Assembly: GCA_902564295.1 (NCBI GenBank)
Contig: CACFAO010000007.1
Coordinates: 1 to 57,046, forward strand
Direction of reading: 5' to 3'
Source of the DNA: an uncultured Pelagibacteraceae bacterium
Lineage (GTDB): Bacteria > Pseudomonadota > Alphaproteobacteria > Pelagibacterales > AG-422-B15
DNA length: 57,046 nt
The translations under genes were made by a program, and so were the position numbers. Of the stretch, positions 9,498-17,821 are shown piece after piece. A model generated the notes under the pieces. That model ran no database searches, was not told where the DNA came from, and was given only the letters and a program-made list of their open reading frames with translations. Each line of letters starts with the position of its first letter. Position 1 is the first letter of the stretch.

Positions 9498-10269
9498 AAT
9501 TGTCGCAAAAAAATCACTAGGCCAAAATTTTATTATTGATGAAAATTTTCTTGCTAAATTAGATCATTATATCGACTCATCAAGTAGCCATATCTTGATT
9601 GAGATAGGTCCAGGTAAAGGGGCTTTGACATCGTATCTTGAAAAAAAAGATTTCAAAAAGCTCTATCTTATTGAAAAAGACAATGACCTTGTGAGACAAC
9701 TTCAAGAAAAATATAATGACATAAAAAATATAAATATAATTCATAATGATGCATTATTGGTTGATTATAAGAATTTCATGAGTTCTAAGAATAAGGTAAT
9801 TATTTATGGCAATTTACCCTTTAATATATCAACTAAATTACTAACAACTTGGTTAAGTAGTAATCAGTGGCCATCATTCTTTGATAAAATGATATTAATG
9901 TTTCAAAAAGAAGTTGCGGATAGAATTCTCGCAAACCATAATTGTAAAAAATACGGCCGATTGTCAGTACTTGTGCAATCTAGGTGTAACGTGAAGAAAT
10001 TGATAGATGCTCCTGCTAGCATATTTTATCCAAAACCAAAAGTTAACGGCACAGTAATTCAATTTGAACCTATTAATAAATATAACGACATCGATTTTGC
10101 CAAGCTTAAAATCTTATTGGAAAAATCCTTTCAGAATAGAAGAAAAAAAATAAAAAATACTCTAGGAGAATATAGAAACATTCTTATGAAACTAAATTTA
10201 GACGAAAATTTAAGACCTGAGAACCTCTCGGTTTCTGATTACTGTAAATTATCCAAACTAATTAATTAG
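9472..10269 (+). CDS. rsmA: 16S rRNA dimethyladenosine transferase
   Basis: Dimethylates the two adjacent adenosines near the 3' end of 16S rRNA late in small-subunit maturation. KKSLGQNFIID (about 13-23) and the SAM-binding EIGPGKGALT (44-53) are present, with the catalytic NLPFNIS motif at 114-120. The 265-residue length is normal. The start codon is inside surA (26 bp overlap). The next in-frame Met would remove the SLGQNF motif, so this start is kept. Its last four codons share a 12 bp palindrome with the end of gmk. Confidence 0.97.
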   Translation: MRQQLNINRIVAKKSLGQNFIIDENFLAKLDHYIDSSSSHILIEIGPGKGALTSYLEKKDFKKLYLIEKDNDLVRQLQEKYNDIKNINIIHNDALLVDYKNFMSSKNKVIIYGNLPFNISTKLLTTWLSSNQWPSFFDKMILMFQKEVADRILANHNCKKYGRLSVLVQSRCNVKKLIDAPASIFYPKPKVNGTVIQFEPINKYNDIDFAKLKILLEKSFQNRRKKIKNTLGEYRNILMKLNLDENLRPENLSVSDYCKLSKLIN

Positions 10270-10854
10270 CCGATTTCTGTGATTATTTATGATTAGTTCT
10301 ATATCTTTGACACATCTTTCGATTTCATCGTTAATGATAATATAGTCATATTCATCTTTATGATGCATTTCAGTATCATATTGTTTCATTCTTTTGTCAA
10401 TTGCTTCCAGATCGTCACCAGATTTCTCTGAACGCAATTTAAGTCTCTGATAAATAATATCTCTTGAAGGTGGAACAATAAATATTGAAACAATATTTGA
10501 AAATTCTATTTTTTTTAACTGTGATGCTCCCTGCCAGTCAATATCAAATATAATATCTCGATTATTTATAAAATGATCTTCAACATTTTTACTAGGTGAT
10601 CCATAATAATTGCCAAATACATGGGCATGTTCGAGATAATCATTATTTTTAATTTTTAATTTAAATTCAAGTTCATTAATGAAATTATAATCTACTCCAT
10701 TTATTTCATTGTCTCTTGCGGGCCTAGTAGTATCTGAAATTGATAATCCAATTTTTTGGTCTCTTTCAACAATTTTATTACAAACTGTAGTTTTTCCTGC
10801 TCCGGATGGAGATGATATTACAATGATGAGATTTTTTTTACTAAATTCCTTCAT
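10258..10854 (-). CDS. gmk: Guanylate kinase
   Basis: Phosphorylates GMP to GDP, feeding GTP and (p)ppGpp pools. The P-loop SSPSGAGKTTV starts at residue 14. TTRPARDNEINGVDYNF is the GMP-binding segment and DIDWQGASQL follows. The 198-residue length is typical. It is the last gene of the fab operon, starting 14 bp inside the end of fabF, and it converges with rsmA with a 12 bp overlap. Confidence 0.97.
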   Translation of the reverse strand: MKEFSKKNLIIVISSPSGAGKTTVCNKIVERDQKIGLSISDTTRPARDNEINGVDYNFINELEFKLKIKNNDYLEHAHVFGNYYGSPSKNVEDHFINNRDIIFDIDWQGASQLKKIEFSNIVSIFIVPPSRDIIYQRLKLRSEKSGDDLEAIDKRMKQYDTEMHHKDEYDYIIINDEIERCVKDIELIINNHRNRLIN

Positions 10855-12106
10855 TAAATTTTCTAATTACTAATGATACGTTGGTACCTCCAAAGCCAAA
10901 AGAATTAGATAAGATATTATTTACTTCTAAATCAAGAGGATTTTCTTTTATAAAGTTAATATTTTTAGAATCAATTTCTTCACCAAGGTTTAATGTGTAA
11001 GGCAATTTATTGTTATTTAAACATAAAATTGAATATATTGCCTCAACTGCACCTGCGGCACCCAATAGGTGGCCAATCTGAGATTTAGTTGAAGATACGT
11101 TAACTCTATATCTATTTTGGGCAAAAACACGGTCAATAGCTAGCACTTCAACTTTATCACCCGATGGTGTTGAAGTGCCATGAGCATTTATGTATTCGAT
11201 TTCTTTCGGTTCAATCATTGCATCTTTAAGTGCATTCATCATAGCTCTATAAGCGCCATCCCCTGTTGGCTCTGGAAGTGTATAATGATAAGCATCTGAT
11301 GACATTCCATAACCCTTTATTTCGGCTAATATATTAGCGCCTCGGCTCAGAGCATGCTCTAATTCTTCCAAAATAAGTATTGCTCCCCCCTCGCCCATAA
11401 CAAAGCCATCTCTATCTATATCAAAGGGCCTGGATGCCATTTTAGGATTATCATTATATTTTGTACTCAATGCTTTACACGATGTGAATCCTTCAATCCC
11501 GATGGGGCTTATTGTGGCCTCAGATCCCCCTGTAACCATAATATCTGCTTGACCATGTTGAATAAGTCTAAAAGACTCACCGATTGCATGTGCGGATGAT
11601 GCGCATGCGGACACAGTTGAATAGTTTGGTCCTTTAAGATTATATCTTATAGACAAGTAGCCAGAAGACATATTGATAATTCTGCCCGTAATAAAAAAAG
11701 GACTTATTTTTTTACCACTGTTAAAATTTATAGATGTTTCTTCAATTCCTGGTAAGCCTCCCATTCCCGAGCCAACTATACAACCTGCTCGATAAGATTT
11801 TGGATCATCAATATGTATCAAATTGCTTTGCTTGAATGCTTCTTCACATGCGACTAATGTGAATTTGATGAATTCATCGATTTTTTTTAATTCTTTTCTA
11901 TCAATATATTTTTCGGCTATAAAAGATCCTTCAATGTCATCAGACCGAGGCACCTCACAAGCGACGCGACATTTAAATGTTGATGTGTCAAAACTTTTTA
12001 TATTACCTGCGCCTGATGATCCTGAGATTAGTCTTTGCCAATTAATCTGAGTTCCACACCCAAGAGGAGTCACTAACCCTATGCCAGTAACAACAACTCT
12101 TTTCAT
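10841..12106 (-). CDS. fabF: 3-oxoacyl-ACP synthase II
   Basis: Condenses malonyl-ACP with acyl-ACP in fatty-acid elongation. The thiolase-fold catalytic Cys is C168 in STVSACASSAHAIG. The two active-site histidines lie in NAHGTSTPSGD (about 305-316) and GHLLGAAGAVEA (about 343 onward), and a C-terminal NSFGFGGTN is present. The 421-residue length is typical. It follows acpP with 8 bp between, and its tail overlaps gmk. The mltG and yicC genes often found next to it in Alphaproteobacteria are absent here. Confidence 0.97.
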   Translation of the reverse strand: MKRVVVTGIGLVTPLGCGTQINWQRLISGSSGAGNIKSFDTSTFKCRVACEVPRSDDIEGSFIAEKYIDRKELKKIDEFIKFTLVACEEAFKQSNLIHIDDPKSYRAGCIVGSGMGGLPGIEETSINFNSGKKISPFFITGRIINMSSGYLSIRYNLKGPNYSTVSACASSAHAIGESFRLIQHGQADIMVTGGSEATISPIGIEGFTSCKALSTKYNDNPKMASRPFDIDRDGFVMGEGGAILILEELEHALSRGANILAEIKGYGMSSDAYHYTLPEPTGDGAYRAMMNALKDAMIEPKEIEYINAHGTSTPSGDKVEVLAIDRVFAQNRYRVNVSSTKSQIGHLLGAAGAVEAIYSILCLNNNKLPYTLNLGEEIDSKNINFIKENPLDLEVNNILSNSFGFGGTNVSLVIRKFNEGI

Positions 12107-12114
12107 TGATAATT

Positions 12115-12348
12115 TTATTTAGCTTCTAAGTGGGAAATTGCGTCACCAACTGTAAGAATAGTCTCTGCTTTTTCGTCAGGAATTTCAACATCGAAGGCTT
12201 CTTCAAAGGCCATCACTAATTCAACTGTGTCTAAGCTATCAGCGCCTAGATCGTCAATGAATTTTGCATCTTCAGTGATCTTTTCCATATCATCAATACC
12301 AAGATGCTCAGCTATTATTTTTTTTACTCTTTCTGCAACATCACTCAT
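12115..12348 (-). CDS. acpP: Acyl carrier protein
   Basis: Carries acyl intermediates on 4'-phosphopantetheine. The attachment Ser is S38 in [11 protein letters not shown]. The protein is acidic and 77 residues long. I place the start at the ATG at 12348 ([10 protein letters not shown]): a TAGGAG Shine-Dalgarno lies 5 bases upstream and the family starts there. A GTG two codons further upstream is unlikely. It sits between fabG and fabF and probably also has its own promoter inside the end of fabG. Confidence 0.97.
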   Translation of the reverse strand: MSDVAERVKKIIAEHLGIDDMEKITEDAKFIDDLGADSLDTVELVMAFEEAFDVEIPDEKAETILTVGDAISHLEAK

Positions 12349-12379
12349 ATACACTCCTAACTATTTTTCTCACTTTTAT

Positions 12380-12402
12380 TACGATATGCATCACATTGTC
12401 AA
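12380..12402 (-). promoter_or_regulatory. Candidate internal promoter for acpP
   Basis: On the minus strand a perfect -35 hexamer TTGACA lies at 12402-12397, within the last codons of fabG. An AT-rich -10-like TAATAA follows after a short (about 15-base) spacer. The spacer is shorter than ideal, so the -10 is uncertain. A separate promoter would fit the high expression normally required for acyl carrier protein. Confidence 0.35.
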
Positions 12403-13110
12403 GCCGCCATTAACATGAAGCACTTGACCTGTAATATATGATGATTCTTCTGAGGAAAGAAAATAAACTGCAGATGCTATTTCATTAACATTACCTATTC
12501 TGCCCAAAGGTATCTTTTCCTCCATCATGCTAAGTTTTTTTTCATCAATAGTATCAAGAATTTCAGTCCTTACAAATCCTGGCGATACACAATTTACAGT
12601 GATGCCTCTTGTTGCAACTTCATTAGCTATAGTTCTTGTTATTCCCTCAATTCCCGCTTTTGACGCTACGTAATTTGCTTGACCTGGATTCCCAATTTTT
12701 GCTGCATCAGATGTAATATTTATAATTCTCCCCCACCTAACTTTAATCATATCTTTAACAATAAGCTTTGTTAATTTATAGTTTGAATTTAAGTTTATAT
12801 TTATCACTTCTTCCCATTCGCTATCACTCATTCTTAATAATAAATTATCCTTAGTAACACCTGCATTATTTATAAGAACATTTGTTGCACCATAAAAATC
12901 TTTTGATTTAATTACCATCTCTTCGATTTGAGAACTCTTTGATAAATCGCATTTGATACACTTAAGTCGCTCTTTGTATTTTTTTTCAAGAAAATCTAAT
13001 TTATCAATGTTCGTTCCAGTTGCGCAGATATTATATCCATTTGAGTGATAAATACTTACTAAGCTTTGTCCTATGCCTCCTGTTGCTCCAGTAATTAATA
13101 CATTTTTCAT
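12391..13110 (-). CDS. fabG: 3-oxoacyl-ACP reductase
   Basis: NADPH-dependent reduction of 3-oxoacyl-ACP in fatty-acid elongation. It is a classical SDR of 239 residues: TGATGGIG cofactor loop at 7-14, NNAG at 81-84, and catalytic S134, Y147, K151 (NYVASKAG). The start overlaps the fabD stop by 4 bp (ATGA), indicating translational coupling. Confidence 0.96.
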   Translation of the reverse strand: MKNVLITGATGGIGQSLVSIYHSNGYNICATGTNIDKLDFLEKKYKERLKCIKCDLSKSSQIEEMVIKSKDFYGATNVLINNAGVTKDNLLLRMSDSEWEEVININLNSNYKLTKLIVKDMIKVRWGRIINITSDAAKIGNPGQANYVASKAGIEGITRTIANEVATRGITVNCVSPGFVRTEILDTIDEKKLSMMEEKIPLGRIGNVNEIASAVYFLSSEESSYITGQVLHVNGGLTM

Positions 13111-14045
13111 AACTCTATATTATCTAATTTATCTAAATCCTCTAGTCTACTTATCGAAATTGCAGTCACATCTTTAGCTATTCTTTTAACTAAATTTGTA
13201 AGTACATTTCCTGGGCCAATTTCAACAAAACAGTCAAAACCATCAGTAACCATATTCTCAATTATTTCTCTCCATCTTACCTTGGAAATTACTTGCTCAA
13301 CTAGTAATTTATCAATTGTATCTCTGCTGCATTTTTTGGCTGTAACATTTGAGTAGAGCGGAACATCGAATGAGTTAAAATTATAATTCGTAATTTCTGA
13401 ACGCATTACTTTAGATGCAGAGTCAATTAATTTACAATGAAATGGAGCGCTAACAGGTAATTTTATTGCTCTCTTAATTTTTAAATCTTTCGAATTATCA
13501 GCCACATAATTAATAGCACTTATCTCACCGCTTAAAACAACTTGACCAACAGCATTATCATTGGCAATAAATAATTTTCCATGGTCATTTGACTTTGATA
13601 ATACATTTTCAATTATTTCATTTGTGCAGCCAATTAAAGCAATCATTCCTCCAGTACCTAAAGGCATACTCTCTTGCATTGCTCTTGATCTTACTTTTAA
13701 CAATCTAACGGAGTCTTCAAAACTCAGACTTTTATTAACAACTAAAGCGCTATACTCTCCAAGTGAGTGACCAGCGACACAACTATAACAATTAGTGTCC
13801 AGTAACTTTTCCTGAATTAGTGCTTCGAATATTGCAATACTTGTAGCCATAATAGATGGTTGAGAATTTTGTGTTTGCAAAAGATTATCCTCATCGCCTG
13901 TAAAAATTAAATTAGATAATTTTCTTCCAATTGTATCATCAAGTCTTTCATATATATCCCTGGAAATTTGAAATTTTTTACAGAAATCATGGCCCATTCC
14001 AATATATTGTGAGCCTTGCCCTGGAAAAATTAATGCCGTTTTCAT
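13107..14045 (-). CDS. fabD: Malonyl-CoA:ACP transacylase
   Basis: Loads malonyl groups onto ACP. It begins with the typical FPGQGSQYIGMG. The catalytic Ser is S94 in GHSLGEYSAL, and the second half carries the VSAPFHCKLI active-site His. The 312-residue length is normal. It is first in the minus-strand operon fabD-fabG-acpP-fabF-gmk, divergent from rpsF with 73 bp between the start codons. Confidence 0.96.
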   Translation of the reverse strand: MKTALIFPGQGSQYIGMGHDFCKKFQISRDIYERLDDTIGRKLSNLIFTGDEDNLLQTQNSQPSIMATSIAIFEALIQEKLLDTNCYSCVAGHSLGEYSALVVNKSLSFEDSVRLLKVRSRAMQESMPLGTGGMIALIGCTNEIIENVLSKSNDHGKLFIANDNAVGQVVLSGEISAINYVADNSKDLKIKRAIKLPVSAPFHCKLIDSASKVMRSEITNYNFNSFDVPLYSNVTAKKCSRDTIDKLLVEQVISKVRWREIIENMVTDGFDCFVEIGPGNVLTNLVKRIAKDVTAISISRLEDLDKLDNIEL

Positions 14046-14118
14046 CTAAAAAGAATGCTTGCTTAAAAGTTGATTATAGAATAATTATTCCATTTTTAAC
14101 AATAAATACAGAATATTC

Positions 14119-14451
14119 ATGGCACAATTTGAACATATTATAATGCTAAGACAGGATTTAAGTTCATCTGACCTTGAAGAGGCAATTAAAGCTCACGAGC
14201 AAACATTGAACGATCTAGAAGGAAATATTATTTATAAAGAAAGTTGGGGGCTTAGAAACCTGGCTTACCCAATCAAAGAGAATAAGAAAGCTTTCTACGA
14301 ATTTATGAATATTGAATTACCACAAAATAGAATCAATGATCTTAATTTGAAACTCAATTTAAATGAAAAAATCATTAGGTATCTATCAATCAAAGTAAAA
14401 CAATTTTGTGAAACCCCTACAATGATGGTCAAGGAAAAGGAAGATAAATAA
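14119..14451 (+). CDS. rpsF: 30S ribosomal protein S6
   Basis: Small-subunit platform protein that binds S18. The 110 residues show the S6 pattern: FEHIIMLRQDLS near the start, then WGLRNLAYPIKENKKAFY at about 44-61. It opens the conserved rpsF-rpsR-rplI operon. Only 3 bp separate it from rpsR. Confidence 0.96.
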   Translation: MAQFEHIIMLRQDLSSSDLEEAIKAHEQTLNDLEGNIIYKESWGLRNLAYPIKENKKAFYEFMNIELPQNRINDLNLKLNLNEKIIRYLSIKVKQFCETPTMMVKEKEDK

Positions 14452-14454
14452 TCA

Positions 14455-14649
14455 ATGGAAAAGTTTACAAGAAAAAGTGATACAGAATTTGATTACAAAG
14501 ATACTTCGAGTCTGAGAAAATTTATGTCCGAAAAAGGTAAGATTACACCAAGAAGAATAAGTTATATTTCAATCAAAAAACAAAGAGACCTTTCAAACGC
14601 AATCAAAAGAGCAAGATATCTCGCACTACTTCCATATACAGGAAAATAA
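14455..14649 (+). CDS. rpsR: 30S ribosomal protein S18
   Basis: Partner of S6 on the 30S platform. The 64-residue basic protein contains [22 protein letters not shown] and the C-terminal [14 protein letters not shown] that is nearly universal in S18. It lies between rpsF and rplI with 1 bp before rplI. Confidence 0.97.
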   Translation: MEKFTRKSDTEFDYKDTSSLRKFMSEKGKITPRRISYISIKKQRDLSNAIKRARYLALLPYTGK

Positions 14650-14650
14650 A

Positions 14651-15097
14651 ATGCAAATAATACTTCTTGAAACACTAAGTAAACTCGGAAAAGCTGGTGA
14701 GGTTGTTTCTGTTAAAGACGGTTTTGCTAAAAACTTCCTAATACCTCAAAAAAAGGCTGTTATTGCCAATAAAAAAAATGTAAGTGAGCTTGAGTCAAAA
14801 ATGTCTCAAATAAATGAGAATAATAATGCTAAAATTAAAGAAGCAAATGATTTAAAATCGAAGTTAGATCAGCAAGAAATTTCCATTTATATGGAATCGA
14901 ATGATGATGGTAATCTGTATGGCAATGTTGGAGTCAAGCAGGTTCTAGTAGAATTAAAAAATAAGTATGACGTCAGCCTGTCACCTGAAAACATAATATT
15001 AGGCAACGTTAAATCTCTTGGATCCTATTCAATAACTGTAAGGTTGTACGACGATATATCTGCAGAGCTTAAAGTAGAGATAATTAAAAAAAGTTAA
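14651..15097 (+). CDS. rplI: 50S ribosomal protein L9
   Basis: Binds 23S rRNA at the base of the L1 stalk. The N-terminal domain carries LGKAGEVVSVKDGFAKNFLIPQ, a long charged helix follows (about 40-75), and the C-terminal domain closes the protein. The 148 residues match the family. It ends the ribosomal operon; the 151 bp that follow contain inverted repeats before dnaB. Confidence 0.97.
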   Translation: MQIILLETLSKLGKAGEVVSVKDGFAKNFLIPQKKAVIANKKNVSELESKMSQINENNNAKIKEANDLKSKLDQQEISIYMESNDDGNLYGNVGVKQVLVELKNKYDVSLSPENIILGNVKSLGSYSITVRLYDDISAELKVEIIKKS

Positions 15098-15162
15098 AAC
15101 CCAATTCCTCTATATATCAATTATTTACATACTATTCCTGTAAATTTACCTGATTACTAAAT

Positions 15163-15194
15163 GATATTAACATTATAAAATGTCTGTTAATATC
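15163..15194 (+). terminator. Stem-loop after rplI (possible weak terminator or attenuator)
   Basis: GATATTAACA at 15163-15172 is exactly complementary to TGTTAATATC at 15185-15194, with a 12-base loop, followed by TTTTAAAT. The stem is AT-rich and so weak. A second, shorter perfect repeat (ATTTACA/TGTAAAT, 15123-15129 and 15139-15145) lies just upstream. The pair could reduce read-through from the ribosomal genes into dnaB or bind a regulator. Confidence 0.4.
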
Positions 15195-15248
15195 TTTTAA
15201 ATAAATTCTACTGACATATTCATTAATTTAATATTATGTATTTTTATT

Positions 15249-16706
15249 ATGTCTTCTTCATTTCAGATACAAAATAGTAATTTGAATATAAAAGAATTAC
15301 CTCACAATCTTGAGGCAGAACAAGGTATAATAGGTGCTATTTTACTTAACAATGAAATTTACTTTGATATTTCTGACATAATTAATACTGAGCATTTTTT
15401 TGAACCAGTTCATAAAGTAATTTTTGAAGTAATTGGCAAGATTATATCTAAAGGTCAAATAGCTACTCCAATAACTCTAAAGAGTTTTTTTGAAGTTGAA
15501 AAAAATTTAGAAGAAATTGGAGGTTCGAACTATCTTCTAAGACTTGCAAATTCTGCTGTTTCTCTTGATTACGCAAAAAACTACGCAAGTATAATATACA
15601 ATTTAGCAGTCAGAAGAGGTCTGTATGAATTGGGAGGAAAAGTTCAGCATGACGCGATTGAGAGTAATATGGAAACTAAGCCTGAGGACTTAATTGAAGA
15701 AACTGAAAAAAATCTGTATCAAATTTCTGAGAAAGGAACATCTCAAAATAATATCCAGACATTTCAAAGTTCAGTTGAAGAAGCAATAGAATTAGCAAAA
15801 AAAGCATTTGAAAAAGATAGTAGTGTTGTTGGTATATCGTCAGATTTTACTGATTTAGACAGTAAGCTAGGTGGATTCCATCCTTCAGATTTAATTATAA
15901 TAGCTGGAAGACCGTCAATGGGAAAAACCTCTTTGGCAACAAATATCGCGTTTAATATTGCAAAGAATGCACATTCTGAAAAAGATGCAGACTCAAGTGT
16001 TCTATTTTTTTCATTAGAAATGTCTTCAGAGCAACTAGCCAGAAGAATTCTATCTGAGCAAGCAAGAATAAGTTCTAATGATATAAGAAGAGGAAATTTA
16101 TCGGAAAATGATTTAGATAATTTAGTATCAGTTTCTAAAGAAATATTAGAAATACCCCTTTTTATCGATGATACACCTGCGGTTAACATTGGTACATTAT
16201 CCTCTAGGGCAAGAAGATTAAAAAGAAAGCATGGCTTAGGAGTGATTGTTGTAGATTATTTGCAATTATTAAGGCCAAGTAAGACATCAAGAAATGAGTC
16301 AAGAGTTTTAGAGATATCTGAAATTACCCAGGGACTGAAAGCTCTTGCGAAAGAATTAAATATACCAATTATTGCCTTATCCCAATTATCAAGACAAGTT
16401 GAACAGAGAGAAGATAAAAAACCGCAATTATCTGATTTAAGAGAGTCAGGATCCATTGAGCAAGACTCTGATGTAGTTATGTTCATTTATAGAGAAGAGT
16501 ACTACCTCGAAAAGATCGCCCCATCACCAGGAACAGCTGAATTCATAGAATGGCAACAAAAAATGGATGAGATACATGGACAAGCTGATTTACTAATTAT
16601 GAAACAACGACACGGACCAACTGGAAATATAAAATTAAGCTTTGAAGCAAAATATACAAGATTTGGAAACTTTATAAGCAATGAAAATGCAAATATTTAT
16701 GAGTAA
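15249..16706 (+). CDS. dnaB: Replicative DNA helicase
   Basis: Hexameric 5'-3' helicase of the replication fork. It has an N-terminal primase-binding domain (LPHNLEAEQGIIGAILL, about residues 17-33 on) and a RecA-type motor with Walker A AGRPSMGKT at about 218-226. Walker B is VIVVDYLQLL, and the C-terminal motifs ALSQLSRQVEQREDK and SDLRESGSIEQDSD follow. The 485-residue length is normal and no intein is present. The rpsF-rpsR-rplI-dnaB order is widespread in Alphaproteobacteria. Confidence 0.97.
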   Translation: MSSSFQIQNSNLNIKELPHNLEAEQGIIGAILLNNEIYFDISDIINTEHFFEPVHKVIFEVIGKIISKGQIATPITLKSFFEVEKNLEEIGGSNYLLRLANSAVSLDYAKNYASIIYNLAVRRGLYELGGKVQHDAIESNMETKPEDLIEETEKNLYQISEKGTSQNNIQTFQSSVEEAIELAKKAFEKDSSVVGISSDFTDLDSKLGGFHPSDLIIIAGRPSMGKTSLATNIAFNIAKNAHSEKDADSSVLFFSLEMSSEQLARRILSEQARISSNDIRRGNLSENDLDNLVSVSKEILEIPLFIDDTPAVNIGTLSSRARRLKRKHGLGVIVVDYLQLLRPSKTSRNESRVLEISEITQGLKALAKELNIPIIALSQLSRQVEQREDKKPQLSDLRESGSIEQDSDVVMFIYREEYYLEKIAPSPGTAEFIEWQQKMDEIHGQADLLIMKQRHGPTGNIKLSFEAKYTRFGNFISNENANIYE

Positions 16707-16717
16707 GATTTTCAAAT

Positions 16718-17818
16718 ATGAACAATATTGATAAAAATACATTCTTAAATATTAATTTAAAATCCTTAAATAAAAATTACAAATTAATAAAAAAGAGAAT
16801 AAGCAAAGGTTGTATAATTGCAGCAACTGTAAAAGCCAATGCTTATGGATTAGGAGTTGATAAAATTGTTCCAAGCTTATTCAAATCTGGTTGTAAGCAT
16901 TTTTTTGTAGCTACAACCGATGAAGCTGTTGAGTTGCGTAAAATGAATAAAAAGATATTTATATTCATTTTAAATGGGCTAGTAGCTAAAGAAATAAAGA
17001 TAGTTAAAAAGTATAATTTAATTCCAGTAATAAATAATTTATCGCAATTGAAAAAAATCGAACGTTTTCAGCTTAATAATAAAATACAACTTAAAATTGC
17101 ACTTCACTTTGACACTGGAATGTCTAGACTTGGATTTGACAAGATTGAAACAACTAAACTAATTGAAAATAGATCAAAGTTAATCGTTTATTCGAATATT
17201 TTCTTAGTAATGAGTCATCTATCTTGTGCTGACAACAAACTTTCGAAATTAAATAAAAAACAACTAAATAGTTTTTTGAAATTAAAAAAGAATTTTCCCA
17301 ATTCTTTACATAGTCTGTCAAACTCTGCTGGTATATTGCTTGGCAAAGACTATCACTTTGATATGGTTAGGCCAGGAATTTCGCTATATGGCGGGAACTG
17401 TCAAATTGGTGAAAAAAAAATTTATAATAATGTGGTGTCTTTAAAGGCTAAATTAATTCAAGTAAGAGAAATATATAAGGGTGATACTATAGGCTATGGT
17501 GCAACTTACAAAGCAAAATCAAAAATGAAAATTGGTACTTTGGCTATCGGCTATGCTGATGGATTTAACAGACTTTTTTCAAATAATTATCATATTTTAT
17601 TTCAAAACAAAAAAGTAAAGATAGTAGGAAGGGTCTCAATGGATCTAATTACAGTAGATTTAACAAAAATTAACCTAAGCAAGAATGTAATGAACGAAGA
17701 TTTTGAAATAATAAGTCATAAGTATTCGATAAATACAATTTCAAAAATAATAAATACCATACCCTACGAAATTCTAACAAATCTAGGCAAAAGATATCAA
17801 AGAAGATATATTTCTTAA
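16718..17818 (+). CDS. alr: Alanine racemase
   Basis: PLP enzyme supplying D-alanine for peptidoglycan. The PLP lysine is K39 in ATVKANAYGLG, and the opposing catalytic Tyr lies in IGYGATYKA (around 261). RVSMDLITVDLT is also recognisable. The 366-residue length is typical. It lies 11 bp after dnaB and 3 bp before the exporter gene; in related genomes radA often follows alr, but not here. Confidence 0.95.
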   Translation: MNNIDKNTFLNINLKSLNKNYKLIKKRISKGCIIAATVKANAYGLGVDKIVPSLFKSGCKHFFVATTDEAVELRKMNKKIFIFILNGLVAKEIKIVKKYNLIPVINNLSQLKKIERFQLNNKIQLKIALHFDTGMSRLGFDKIETTKLIENRSKLIVYSNIFLVMSHLSCADNKLSKLNKKQLNSFLKLKKNFPNSLHSLSNSAGILLGKDYHFDMVRPGISLYGGNCQIGEKKIYNNVVSLKAKLIQVREIYKGDTIGYGATYKAKSKMKIGTLAIGYADGFNRLFSNNYHILFQNKKVKIVGRVSMDLITVDLTKINLSKNVMNEDFEIISHKYSINTISKIINTIPYEILTNLGKRYQRRYIS

Positions 17819-17821
17819 TTA

